Shown one piece after another: positions 13,301 to 25,579 of a DNA stretch of 64,000 nt. The translations under genes and the position numbers were made by a program. Source of the DNA: Hydractinia symbiolongicarpus (Eukaryota > Cnidaria > Hydrozoa > Anthoathecata > Hydractiniidae); NCBI RefSeq assembly GCF_029227915.1, contig NC_079875.1, positions 11,407,001-11,471,000 on the forward strand, given 5' to 3'. The notes under the pieces are model-generated. The model had not been told where the DNA came from. It saw only the letters and a program-made list of their open reading frames with translations, and made no database searches. Numbering within the stretch: position 1 is the first letter of the stretch; the number at the start of each line of letters is the position of its first letter.

Positions 13301-15566
13301 TAATTGACATGATTCAGCATAGTTTTTAAAAGGGTCTGATTGCAAAATATGATTGCCAAAGTTCAGCACTTGTAATATTTTTGTATTTGTGTACTCAGCT
13401 TCTAAAACACCGACAAGAGACATTATAAGTTCCTCTGGGTGATTACATTAATGTTGGTTGAAAAAAACCTGAATGATGAGAAGCATGTGTTTTTGAATGG
13501 GTATAGGACAATAAACTTATTTAATTTCCTTTGGCCTTGCATCAATCAAATTCTGAAGAAATAAACACTTTTAAAATGATTTTGTCAAATTTGGAAATTG
13601 TTGGTATGGTTGGAACTTTGCATATAAAATTAGTAAAGTTGCCGGATTGTTTAGTTTTTTTCTTTTATACTTTTCCGAATTAGCCTTAATTATTTATGAG
13701 ATGAAAAACAGCGCTTTCAATTCCATTGACTTGGCCATCCCTTAAAAGCACTGGAAGCTTCACTATATGAAAATGTTTTCTTTTTCTTTTAGATTGTGTG
13801 CAATGGGAGTGAGTGATGTAATCTTTCAATGCGTGTGATGAAAAGAAAGCGAAACCGTTATTGTTTTTTCTGCCAAAAATTTATTTAATAAATCTTGATA
13901 AAGTTAAAAAACTGTTTTGATTTGTTTGTTTTTGTTTTAATTGTTTCCCGTGAGTTTTCGAAATTCGTTCCAGCAGATTCTGTGGCTTCTAGTGCCGGTA
14001 TTTTTACGTGAAAAAAATACTATTTTGTTGTAAGGTCATTTACGAAATCGTTAACGTTAGGACCAACTTCTGCGGGTTGTACAACTCGATGTATTACATA
14101 TCTTTCGGAATACTGCTAAAAGTGTAATTTTGTATTGCGCTCTTTACTTTTATCATTCTGTGGGAAAAGGCGGTACAAAATTTTGACACGCGTTATTCGT
14201 TTTTGTTAGTTTCGCGTAATCTAATTTTCTCGCACATTTTGAAAAGAATATCCCACGCACATTAAATACTCGCGCAGTCTATTCGCAAAAAAAAAAAGAG
14301 TTAATTATCTTTAATTATCTTTAAGCCAATAAGAATCCTAATAGTGCAACAAATTGTTTTATTATCCAATGAACATTACTTTATTTTAAAGTTTATAATC
14401 GAAAGTTAAAGCTCGTGCAGTACAGCATAATGAAGATCGCCTTATAATGCGCCATCATTTCCCTCTGTACAATTTTGCAAGAACGTAGACTAAAGCTAAT
14501 TATTCATGAATTTTAATTTAGAGGAATTGTTGAGGCTGAATATTTTTGGTGTAAGATTTATAGCTATAAAATCGTGACAATGTGTCATAAAAGAAAAAAT
14601 AAGAATATGTAGTCTAAAAATAAACTTTCCTAACTGATTATGTAAAAAAAATTTGCTGCCACCTTTAAAGATATTTTCCAAGCTGTTTTTCAGAGAAAAA
14701 GAGAAAATAGATAAATTTTCAGCCTTGCCGTTGTTCTTATTTTGTTTTTATTGTTCATCAATTTTCAGGATTATTATTTTTCTTTTAAAATTGTTCCTAT
14801 AGAGAAATGAAGTTTATGTAAGTTAAGTTAGCTATGATTTACAGTTACAATAATAATCAAAAATTGAATTTTAAAATTTTAGAATATATAATGATTTTGT
14901 TCCCCCAGTCTTCTTCAAAGTTCAGCACTTTTTCAGATTATTGCTAATGGCGGAAATCTTTAAGCCACAGGGCTTCTTGTATCTTTTGAAAGTATTCAGC
15001 AAATCTCATGAAAGCCCAACTTTTTGATATTATTCCCTAAAGTATCAAAAATCCATCCGACAGAAAAATCAATTTCGAAATATGCTCTTTTGTAGACTGT
15101 TATGAGAGAAAAACAGTTTGGAAGAAATCCTAAGAATTTAAAAGTGAGATCCTACAGACCTACAACTCCTTACAAAAAATTGGGACAACGACATTTTACA
15201 AAGTTGTTAAAAAATGAAACTCTCTCCAGTCGGTGAGGTGTGGAAGTGCTGTTTTACAGTTGCGTGGGTTATGTAGACATAGTTTAAATCGTGCTAATTC
15301 ACGTTCGGGTCTATCAGGATGCCGAAAATGTGAGAAAAAAAGACCACGCTGACATAAGCAACAATTAGCACATTTTAAGAGTCGAGATTTAACATAAGAT
15401 CCTAATTACGCTTGACATTGCGTGAACCTATTATTGGATTGACCTAAGTAATTACTTGTGGAATGAACTTCGAAATTTGCCCCTTTGTCTCAATACATTT
15501 TAGGAGTGGTTGTAGACGGCAATGATATTTGCGGGTACTAATTTAAAAAAAACCTCAATCAAAATA
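10397..15566. other. Gene-free stretch
   Basis: No supportable gene. It holds a short GATA-type simple repeat near 10714-10738, two further decayed copies of the CCGACAGA iteron of the preceding transposon (about 10576 and 15052) and the dispersed hairpin repeat at 11614-11748. The rest is AT-rich with frequent stops in all frames. Confidence 0.6.
11614..11748 (+). repeat. Dispersed hairpin-headed repeat, copy 1
   Basis: Starts AACTAGTTGTTAGCCCGTGG and ends TATTATAATATAGATT. A small hairpin, CCGTGGAAAATCCACGG, lies near the 5' end. A second copy at 16455-16602 aligns over the whole length. A tail of the TATAATATAGAT kind is typical of 3' ends of some non-LTR retrotransposons, but no coding part is present, so the class is uncertain. 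Confidence 0.75.
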
Positions 15567-15985
15567 CAGTATTCTCTCCAATTAACGGACACTCTAAAAG
15601 GTGGACACTTCTGATTAGCGGACACTTTATCCATGCACCGACCGTCTCACAAAAAGTCTCATAAAACACAGTCCAAAAAGCGGACAATTAATTAATTAGC
15701 AGACACTCTAATTAGCGGACAATATTTTTTCCACCAAAGAGCTTTTTTTCTCCCCAATTAGCGGACAGTCCAATAAACGATCTCAATAGAGTGGAATGAG
15801 AAATCCTCTCCTCCCTTAAGGAGAGACTAGAGATCGTAAAAAAAATTAGCAGAGAACAACAATTAATTAAAGACTTTTTAAAATAATTTGCGGCTTGAAA
15901 TGCAAAACTTTCCAAAACGCAGACATTTCCAATTAGCGGACACTCCGGTCATACACCGATTTTGTCCACTAATGGGAGAGTATAC
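15567..15985. mobile_element. Pogo/Tigger-like MITE
   Basis: The left end, CAGTATTCTCTCCAATTAAC, matches the reverse complement of the right end (TATACTCTCCCATTAGTGGA). A TA dinucleotide precedes the left end. Multiple internal copies of ATTAGCGGACA occur, a pattern seen in pogo-like elements of many animals. There is no transposase. The superfamily call rests on the CAG-type end and the repeated subterminal motif. Confidence 0.65.
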
Positions 15986-16029
15986 ACGCTTTTTTATAAA
16001 GATCAGTAGCATCTAACCTGAATCGTGTG

Positions 16030-16217
16030 TCAGCCAATTTGGAGCCATCTACTCAATTCGAACTGGCATAGTAGGCAAGCAAGTTAGAGCAATTCTTTAC
16101 GTTTCATTGTCGGTTATGTAACATAATTACAGCCGGAAGGAAGTAAGACCCAGCCGGTAGGATGGAATCCCCAAGGACGTTAACACCTCCTTACTTACTT
16201 GCTTACTTACTTATTTT
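16030..16217 (+). mobile_element. tRNA-type SINE copy, head missing, with (TTAC)n tail
   Basis: Its body matches the reverse complement of the full SINE at 34743-35005: the shared blocks GCAAGCAAGTTAGA, TTACAGCCGGAAG (TTACAGTCGAAG in the other copy) and CCCCAAGGACGTTAA come in the same order. It ends in a run of TTAC units. The tRNA-like promoter head is not recognisable here. Confidence 0.7.
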
Positions 16218-16454
16218 ACTTATTTCTTAATTTGTTCCTAGATGGAAAAACACATCTTTGAAATTCAACCTTTTTTGTTCTTGTATTTAGATGTACGTAC
16301 CTTGATCTCCCAATATTTTGTTAGATAATAACATTTTTTACGACTGCCACGGAAAAAGAAAAAACAACATAAAAAGAAAAAGCCACGGCAAAGGTTATAG
16401 TAAATGTCACGTCAAAAGAAAAAGCCACGGCAAAAGTCAAAATAAATATATTCG

Positions 16455-16602
16455 AACTAGTCGTTAGCCCGTGGAAAAAATCCACGGGTTCGCCCGTCCT
16501 TTTTACACCGCATTGCGTGCGTCTCGCTACTCGTGCAGCTAAGCTACCATTTTTCGTTACAGACAGACAGCCAGACGTATGCGGGTTTTATAATATAGAT
16601 TA
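16455..16602 (+). repeat. Dispersed hairpin-headed repeat, copy 2
   Basis: Second copy of the element at 11614-11748, with a longer perfect hairpin (CCGTGGAAAAAATCCACGG) and the same TTATAATATAGATTA end. The two copies differ by scattered substitutions and small indels, so they inserted separately. Confidence 0.75.
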
Positions 16603-17385
16603 AATTAATAATTAATACAAATAATTAATAATTAATAAGAGAAGAAAAAAGAAAATCATGAAATAGTCAAGGCAAATGTCACGTGTGGAAATGTGTAAAA
16701 GGATTTTAGATATACAAATCCACTACCAGCAAGATGTTGTTTATCTTACAGTTAAAACACAAACTCCACAATCATCAGGTATGTACTACAACTAACTAGT
16801 TTTTAATGTCGAAATTTAATAACATGTAATAAAAAAAACGCAACCACACTTGCTCACATAAGCACACAATGTTGTTGTTTTTTATGGTGTCTGCTCTTAG
16901 CTAGCTAGCTTGCTAGCTATACCATCAGTGTACTGGTCATATTTGCGTCTAAAACCAGAAATTAGATGTGTTAGAGAAGCTTAGGTTAAGCTAGCCGTAC
17001 CTAACAGCCGTACCTAAGCCGTACCTTAGCCGTACGTAACTACACTTTTCTTTTTAAGGTGAGGTAATGTATTTTAATGGAAAAAACTGAGCTAATCGTA
17101 GTGGTAAATTTGTTGTGTCACTGAATTTCTGTTTCTCAATCGCCAATGAACCCGCAAAATACGAAAAATGTTAACGAAACATCTTGCTCTTATAGAAACC
17201 AAACGGGGGAGAGCGCGGGAAGGTGATTCCCAAATCGACAAATTAAGTACGGCCGGCAATAAAAAGGTGGTTAGTACGAGCGGTGAACTTCAATGCGACT
17301 TATCAAGTAAAGTAAAATAAAGGGGATAGGTAAGGAAAAGAGAGGAAAAATATGAAAATTATAAGACAACATATATTTTACGGTT

Positions 17386-18160
17386 GGGTCCTATCATATA
17401 AGAAACAACTTTAAAGGCTAAAATATGTACAATAAAAACGAAATTAAGTTAAGTACGGCTAGCTAAAATAAGGTACGGCTGGACCATATTAAGGTACGGC
17501 TAGGTCCTATCGTATAAGAAACATCTTCAAATGCTAAAATTGTTCCATAAAAACGAAATTAGGTTAAGTACGGCTAGCTAAAATAAGGTACGGCTGGAAA
17601 ATATTAAGGTACGGCTGGGTCCTTTCGTATAAGAAACAACTTTAAAGGCTAAAATCTGTACAATAAAAACGAAATTAAGTTAAGTACGGCTAGCTAAAAT
17701 AAGGTACATCTGGACCATATTAAGGTACGGCTAGGTCCTATCGTATAAGAAACATCTTCAAATGCTAAAATTGTTCCATAAAAACGAAATTAGGTTAGGT
17801 ACGGCTAGCTAAAATAAGGTACGGCTGGAAAATATTAAGGTACGGCTGGGTCCTTTCGTATAAGAAACATCTTCAAATGCTAAAATTGTTCCATAAAAAC
17901 GAAATTAGGTTAGGTACGGCTAGCTAAAATAAGGTACGGCTGGAAAATATTAAGGTACGTCTGGGTCCTATCGTATAAGAAACATCTTCAAATGCTACAA
18001 ATGTTCCATAAAAACGAAGTTAGGTTAGGTACGGCTAGCTAAAATAAGGTACGGCTGGACCATATTAAGGTACGGCTAGGTCCTATCGTATAAGAAACAT
18101 CTTCAAATGCTACAAATGTTCCATAAAAACGAAATTAGGTTAGGTACGGCTACCATTGAT
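17386..18160 (+). repeat. Left arm of the foldback element: ~7 tandem units of 115-117 bp
   Basis: Anchored on the block TATAAGAAACA, units recur at about 17397, 17514, 17629, 17745, 17860, 17975 and 18090. Each unit contains three GTACGGCT boxes (after AGGTTA, AATAAG and ATTAAG) and a block ending in CCATAAAAACGAAATTAGG. Units alternate between small variants, for example CTGGACCATATT versus CTGGAAAATATT, which suggests expansion by multi-unit duplication. Confidence 0.9.
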
Positions 18161-18286
18161 CAAAATTAAAGTACGGCTGCACATCTATTTAAAGTAAAAT
18201 AAATTGTATAGCTGAAAATATAAAAAATATTACCTAAGAAACAAAATGTTTTAACAAATACGAACACGATAATATATAATTATATT

Positions 18287-19872
18287 TTAATAAATATCAC
18301 TATCAGTGTCAGATTGATTGCTTACATTCTCTAACGTTTCCATTTCTAGGACCAAATCTGTAACAGATCTATCCGATCTTGATGCAATATATCGAAACGC
18401 TAACAACTGTAAAAGAAAGATGTCGATAAAATCAAAGGTCGTAAAGAGTGATTTAGAGGTAGCTGGGATAGATACAGGCCAGTTCTGTTTAAAGTCAGTC
18501 AGTGTGACTCTTAACCCAATTGCCAAACAATTCAAAAAAATACTGGGTAAGAACTTGGCCAGGGCTTCCTTCCTTGACGCTGCTAATGACATTCTCTCCA
18601 TATTACTTCGATATTGTCGACTTCTGATGATAGTGGCGATGCTTTTATCGAAGGTTTCATCATTGACTGTTGCACAACAGTAAGAACGTATAAAGGACGC
18701 TTCAGAACAAATAAATTTCAAAACATGCTTACATATATTTTCAGAAAGTTGATATGAAATATCATTTTGAAAAAGACGTTGCATGTCTTTAACTACTTTG
18801 TTTGTTGCAATCTCCTTTACAAAAAGTGTTTCGTCTGATTCAACAAGGCACGAAAAATGCGAGCTGGGATGGCTGTCCAGCGTGATCAGCTTTAAGTATG
18901 AGAAACGGGACTCTAAAAAGGCTTTAATCTGTCGTAAACAACCATCTGTATTCTCCAAATCGATTGCAATCAAACATTGAGCTACCAAAAGCAATTGCCG
19001 AAACTTATATGGATAAGTCAGGATGTTTCTCTTGTTCAGAAGACCGAATAGTATTTCGCAACAAATAGCATGTGTTTGATGAGATTGAGATGTTTCATTT
19101 TCCGATTTTTTCAATTTAACAATAGAAAATGTATCTTTTGGATAGATCCCTGTCCTTTGTAAATAAAGAACATTTGCAAAATGAATAAGTTTTACAAATG
19201 TCACACCTGAAATAGAAAATAAGAAGAAATTATATTTATGCTTTTCAAAAAACATCTCCTACTGCTTTAAATCATTTTACTAGAACGAACGTGTACGCAT
19301 GTAAAGCCGTAAAACAACATAATGCATTTCTAGGTTAAAATTTAGAACAAGTTAAGAACAGTATCTTAGTAGGTAAGAACATTTGTCACAAAAATCAAAG
19401 AACCTGTGTTACCTGTTTCCTGACTTTAAAGAACGCTTCAAGAACACTTTTAGCCTTATAACCTCATTACATTTAAAAAGTTTAAAAACGCTACAAAATA
19501 GCAGTGAAGTAACAATAAAACTAACTTGAATTCAAAAACGTTTCATTGCCAATATTGTAAAATTTGACTTCGTTGATATCAATTAAAAGAATACCATATG
19601 GAAGTACAAGGAACACCAAGTCAGTCCTTAAGCTTTTCTTATCTTTTATTGCTGTCTTCGCCAACATCGATTCTAAGCTCTGGTTATCGAAATCAGTTGG
19701 TGAATTAAAAGCAAGAACGCAGCAAAATGACCCACGATGCCAGCATAATGTTGCATAATGTTGGCGAGAACAAATTTGAAACCTTGTCTTCATGAACTTG
19801 CTTTTCGATAACAGCTTTTTTTGTGTAGTACAATTGCGTGTAATGTTTTTTAAATGGAGAATCATCTGCCAT
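18287..19872 (-). pseudogene. Unrecognised two-exon cargo gene of the foldback element, frameshifted by a 10-bp duplication
   Basis: Exon 2 (18287-19206) is a long open frame ending in SNQSDTDSDIY. Exon 1 (19526-19872) begins with ATG in good context (ATAATGG) and reads MADDSPFKKHYTQLYYTKKA. The intron 19207-19525 has GT-AG borders and the phases agree (one base plus two). Within exon 1 the 10-mer GCATAATGTT is duplicated in tandem at 19743-19762, which shifts the frame; with one copy the two exons would form a protein of about 418 residues. I do not recognise the family: no zinc finger, DDE or recombinase motif is apparent, and the C-terminus is acidic. It is either a transposon accessory protein or a captured host gene. 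An internal start after the duplication could still give a shorter product. Confidence 0.6.
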
Positions 19873-20885
19873 TATGTATGACTGTTCCTCGGTCCCAACT
19901 TCTCGCTACTTTTTCTTATCAGAATCAAAATCTCCGCATTCTGCTTCAATAAGGACAACTCATAACACGGGCTGACCACATTTGACAACATACCGAAAAT
20001 ACCAGGCGTGATTTTGCATGTTTAAACTAGTATGCCAAGAAGTGTACTTCATCTGAGCATAAAATATTTTTTAGGTGTTGAAAATAGAAAATAGTAGTGT
20101 ATATTTTGCTCTTGTAATAGAAAAAAAGAGTGTGTGAGGAATGAAGTGACAGTTTTTTTTGTAAAAACCACCTAGACTTGGATTCTCTTGGTTATTATTT
20201 TTCATCTTATTTGTTAATGTGTTAGCGCATTCTCATTTTAATTCTGTCAAGAAATATTTCTTTATGTTTGTTGGTTGTTTTTAGAAAAATCAGTAAAATT
20301 TTGCCCTTGAGTATAGTTGTTATTTCGTTCTTATTTGTCAATAATTTTTAACCTTATTGTTCTTATAAAAAATTGTTTTTATAAAAAGTGTATATGCTGA
20401 ATTAAATCGGGACACAGTTAACACAATCAAAATTAAAAATCAAAAACCTTTACTCACACATTGTTCGCGGCTTTATTATGTTCTTCCTTTTTCTTATCGT
20501 TTTCCATCATTAAAATAACGTGCACTCATAAACAACAACGAATATTAAAATTTTTTAAAAGTTCTTTTGTTTTATATAAAAAGTTTACATCTCTTCCATT
20601 AACTATAACATCCAACGAATAAAAACGCGTGTGTCCTTCAACTGGCGAAAACGTTAATTCTACTCCTTATTCAGACATTCACTGTCTATACCTCAGTTAG
20701 ACAGAAGATTTACCGCATCACTTTCAAAGTAGCATTTTTTTATTTTCCTGTGCAGAAAACAATGTGGAGCCAACCTAGTAGAGCATATTGCATACAATTT
20801 TTTTCTTAACCTCGCCCACACTTTACTTTCCAGTAAACTCTACTCCTTCTACGTACTTATTGCTTTTCGTTTATATTAATTTTTT

Positions 20886-21440
20886 TTTAGCATTTGAAGT
20901 TGTTTCTTATATAATAAAATCCAGCCTTACCTTAATATGGTCCAGCCGTACCTTATTTTAGCTAGCCGTACCTAACTTAATTTCGTTTTTATTGAACGTT
21001 TTTAGCATTTGAAGTTGTTTCTTATATGATAGGTCCCAGCCGTACCTTAATATTGTCCAGCCGTACCTTATTTTGGTTAGCCGTACCTAACTTAATTTTG
21101 TTTTTATTGAATGTTTTTAGCTTTTGAAGTTGTTTCTTATATGATAGGACCCAGCCGTACCTTAATATGGTCCAGCCGTACCTTATTTTGACTAGCCGTA
21201 CCTAACATAATTTCGTTTTTATTGAACATTTGTAGCATTTGAAGTTGTTTCTTATATGATAGGACCCAGCCGTACCTTAATATTTTCCAGCCGTACCTTA
21301 TTTTGGCTACCCGTACCTAACATAATTTCGTTTTTATTGAACGTTTTTAGCATTTGAAATTGTTTCTTATATGATAAGACCCAGCCGTACCTTAATATTA
21401 TCTAGCCGTACCTTATTTTGGCAACCGTATTTAAATTTAG
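20886..21440 (-). repeat. Right arm of the foldback element: ~5 tandem units of ~115 bp
   Basis: Reverse-complement counterpart of the left arm: the block TGTTTCTTATA recurs at about 20901, 21017, 21131, 21247 and 21361, and the boxes read AGCCGTACC. Between this arm and the right terminus (21441-21800) is unique sequence, mirroring the unique spacer at 17041-17380 on the left. Confidence 0.9.
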
Positions 21441-24400
21441 CCAGCTGTAGTCACTTTTAGCGCTAGCTCTAATATTGTCCGCAGCGTAATAATGTTCAAT
21501 CTTACTTTACTAATGTTTTTCATACATTCAATTTTAAAAATCTCTTTTGTATTTGTATTAAAATCATTTTATAAAAATTATAATACATGTAAGATATATT
21601 ATTATCGGTATTTCTTCATTGAGGATTCCCTGGGGGTTACTGGGGCTCGACGATGGAGTGCTCCATTTTGCATCATTTTTATCGGCATAGATATTCACCT
21701 AAAAGACGAAATAAAAGTTAGACAATTTAACTTTGATATACATTAACTACTAATTTTAAGCTTAGAAGCAAGTGGTCTTACACAGAGCTGCTAATTACGA
21801 ATTTTCTTAAGTACGGCTAAGGTACGGCTAAGGTGCGGCTGTTAGGTACGGCTAGCTTTACTTAACCGTTAGAGAAGTATGTTAAGACGCCTTGAAAAAC
21901 GGATTAAAGACATCTTAAAGGCGTCTTTTATGTTAGATAGGTCTTAAAGTCTTTTACATGCGTCTTTAATGCATCTTTGGCTTTGTTTTACTTTCCGGTT
22001 TTTGAAAGCGAAATACGGCGAATCAAAATTTTCATGTGAAAAAATGACAGTTCGTCAAATAAACACCTTTTATGTATTAAAGACATTAAATGACACAAAA
22101 CTTCATCTTTTTGATTTTAATTTTTTAATATATAATTTAAATAATTAAACTAGACTATATTTATATATATATTATATCTTGGAGGAAAGAATACGGAAAA
22201 AAGCGTTTTACACCAATATAGAAACTTTAATACTTTAACCAGAGAAACTTTCGCCAATTTTACGAATGGGGGGTCCAGTCTCAGTTTTTAGACGGTCTTG
22301 TTGCATCAACTTTATGCGTTTAGTTTAAGAGGGTTTCTTATAAGTCAAGAATGTCTGATTTTATTATGATGTTACAAAATACTGCCGACTATCAGCATTT
22401 TATAGGTGTAGAAGCCCGGGGTCAAGGTTGATAATATAAATTTTGTGCAGAAAAGCATTGACTTATTAAAGAAATCAGTATTTTCACACACAAGTACAAT
22501 AACGGAAATATGCCTTATTTATTACTTTTTTATGTGATTTTATTTACTTATTTAATTATTTATTTATTTATAACGAATATTTATACAACACAGCCATTCA
22601 AAAACTCGTAAAGTATGTGAATATATACACAAAGTTTCTGTTCTTTCATTGATCATGTCAGAATATCATGGGCGTAGAAGAACCCTGGGGACAAGGTTGG
22701 ATAACTACACAAAATGATATCCAAGAAAAGGTGTTGTAATAGATTTAATGAACTATTACGTCACACGTCATGCATCCATAGTATTTCGAAAAGTGTACGA
22801 AGTAAAATACCCTTAAGAGATAAAGTGACAATCCTGCGCATGCGCAATTTTTTAGTCTTTTGACTTCACTTGCATTCTGCTTTTATAAAAATAAACATAG
22901 TCTTTTTCGGACGAAGGAGGTCATGGTCACCCCAACCTCCCTCCCCCGATTTATTGCCCTCGTAAATTCAACATAGCCTCATAATCTCCTCAAGTGAACA
23001 TGTTGTTAATACACTAAATGACAAATTACAGTTTATAAGAACTGTCTCGACTGTCCATCAAAATATAACTTAATGATTAATTTGTCGTTCTTTACATTTC
23101 AAAATGGCGCTTGACGTGTTTTTTTCTCTAATCTGGCTATTCTCTTTTGTTACTAAACTCATCAAAGAGATATCTTAGTGTAAAGTCAAGAAAATGTAGA
23201 GACGATCAAAAAGTATTTACAAATACAACTAACTTTTATTTGACACGGATAAACAACTTGTCAAATTAGAAAATACACTGCTTATACCCAGGCTTAAGGA
23301 ATTACAATAGATCCCTCCAACGCAGAGCTCTTACGATTTTGAAAAAAAATATAACAAATTTACGCCTTACGCACTGGGTTGTACCTCATAGAACTTGTTG
23401 CTTTTCAAAACAGCTGTGCGCGAGATCTTGTTAAGAGTCTAGGTTTTAAGTTGCTGAAAGCCTATGTGTCTGGATATATAGCTTGGCAGAAATCAGATCA
23501 CATTTGTTCAGGACAACTTCGTCTAAAGTCTTTTAACATCGTAGAATATTATATGGAATATTATTTATTCCTCTAGATCGCTAAACCTGATGTTAGGTAC
23601 TCTTATATATATATATATAAAAAAATAAATAAATAAAAAAATAAAAAAAATTCGCCAGTGTATAGCAAACACAAATGTTTGATGGAAAAGTAATATAAAT
23701 CAGTGTGATTGTCCGTTATTTTGTTTTTAACTATGGCGACTAAGAAGAACTTTATGTAAGAAAGCTTATGTTATTATCACCGAGATGCAGAACCATGTTA
23801 GTCAGTTGTAAGTATAAAGATTGCTGAAAAATGGTTTTATAAGCCATTATGGATCTAAATAATGTGAAATTTTAAGATGCTACTGAGATCATTTTGTTTT
23901 GATTTGCACACACGTTTACGTTTATATTCTAAAATAGAGAAAAACTGAATTCCTACCTGTATATGACCGTCCACACGACCATATTTAGTGACGTTCGTAA
24001 AAAATTGGTTGAGTCTAAGGTTATGGTCTGAGGTGTTTTTAATTTTGACCAAATGTCAGCCTAAATAATCCTGAGCAAACTAGATTCCAATAAAAAACGT
24101 ATACCATTATCCTGAAAAGAACAGGCGTTTGGTAAATTTTCTATTTGTAAGGGTGTTTATTCGAAGAGAAGAGCGTTTAACTCTGTTACTGATGGCCTTT
24201 TTGCACCCTTTTTTTTACCCTTTTATGCCCCTTACCCCTGCCTCCAAGCATCTTCGGCTTCGTAAATAGTTATCGCAAGACGCCTTATACAAAAAACTTC
24301 AATATGACAGATTTAGACGGAAAAAATGTTCAATGCTCTATGAGGTCATGTTTGTTTAGGAAAAGTCACAAAAATCAAATTGTTTCGATGACGTGGCAAA

Positions 24401-24537
24401 AGTTATAAAAAATAAAACCGGAGGGAGGGGCACAGTACCCCCCCTCCCCCATAAGTAATAGGGGTTAGCTAAAGTTTTGTAATTTATTTTGTTAGTGCAA
24501 TACATTTTTTTGCATAATATCAACATCATCATAAATA

Positions 24538-24628
24538 CCACCATTGTTTATTATATGGTGAAGATGGCGCAGCGTCGACGATATGCCACCATTGTTTATT
24601 ATATGGTGAAGATGGCGCAGCGTCGACG
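24538..24628. repeat. Tandem duplication, two units of 48 bp
   Basis: A 43-base block beginning CCACCATTGTTTATTATATG and ending GCGCAGCGTCGACG occurs at 24538-24580 and again at 24586-24628 without a difference that I can see, so the duplication is recent. It has no evident function. Confidence 0.9.
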
Positions 24629-25485
24629 GTATATCTTCCGATATTTTGAATAACTCTTTCTCGGTAAAATTCAACATTTGCATTAAGTTTTATAGCGGAT
24701 ATTTGTTGGAGAAAGTGTGAATAAGAGGACCTTTTTTGAAAAATTAATTATAGTGAAGCATCTTATAGAAGCGAGAAGTTTATTCAAAGCATGACCTGAT
24801 ACCTGATTAGACCTCGACCACAGGGCTATTTTTTCTCTTTTTTTATACCAAGACGGCGAGACAGTGTGATGCAGAAGGGCCACGCCTAGCAACAGTCCTT
24901 TTTAATCAATTACATTTTTTTTACCCGTGTAAGTTTTTTATTAGCACATTGTGCCAGCCTTTTACTTCTCCTCTACCAACCTGTTATCTCTTTTATATAT
25001 CGAGACGGTCTTAAAGTCAGAAAAAATACAAGATGGTCTAGTGACGAGGTTGCTCTTGATCTTCTATATGTCTGAAACTTTGGAAAAAAATTACCAGCAT
25101 AACGTTAGTATTTTTTTTGTTATGTAATTGGTAAATTGTAACCACGATATATTCTTTTTGTTTCTCAGGTCCTCACTCTTCAGTTATCTTCACTTGTGTC
25201 TTGTTTGTTATTTATTAGTTCTTGCATTGCTTATACTAAGCTGTTGCTTTTTAAAAAAAAGTGTGTATAGGTCTAGACATAACGGTTTGTTTAGTATGAC
25301 GTAAAAAAATTAAAATACAAACAAGCATAAAGAAAATAAATAAGCAAATAAGTAAATTTGCAAGCCAAACAAATAAAAAGAACTATTTTTACGCGCGTTA
25401 GTCAATAAAAAAGCACAAACCTAGTTCCAAGAAAGCAGATCTTTTGCGTTAAATATAGCAGAGCTTTTCACTACACTGGCTTGTC

Positions 25486-25579
25486 ATCCTCGTCCCCAGA
25501 TTCTCCTGGACTTTGAGCCGTTGTAACAGGTTCGCTATCAAGTTCGTCAAATAGGCAAAATACGCCGAGAACGACGTTG
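25486..25579. mobile_element. Palindromic MITE, AACCTCGTCCCCAGG family
   Basis: The left end ATCCTCGTCCCCAGATT pairs with the right end GAGAACGACGTTG. The interior is diverged. Confidence 0.6.

Larger units (their letters stand above)
16980..21867. mobile_element. Foldback-like DNA transposon with iterated inverted arms and a cargo gene
   Basis: The termini are inverted: left from 16984 (GGTTAAGCTAGCCGTACC), right ending 21867 (GGCTAGCTTTACTTAACC). Both continue into runs of GCCGTACCT units. Long arms follow, built of ~115-bp tandem units: about seven at 17386-18160 and five in inverse orientation at 20886-21440. The element is bracketed by the identical 10-mer GTTAGAGAAG at 16970-16979 and 21868-21877, which I read as the target-site duplication; four bases (CTTA) lie between the left copy and the symmetrical terminus. 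The unique centre (18180-20880) carries a two-exon gene on the minus strand. Drosophila FB elements have the same plan of tandem-repeat inverted arms and 9-bp duplications. A Mutator-like element is the alternative; no transposase is visible to decide. Confidence 0.85.

Noticed and set aside
17386-18160. Regular repeats considered as a CRISPR array or centromeric satellite
   Set aside because: The units are contiguous 115-bp tandem copies without unique spacers, the DNA is eukaryotic, and an inverted counterpart lies 2.7 kb away within transposon ends, so they are transposon arms.
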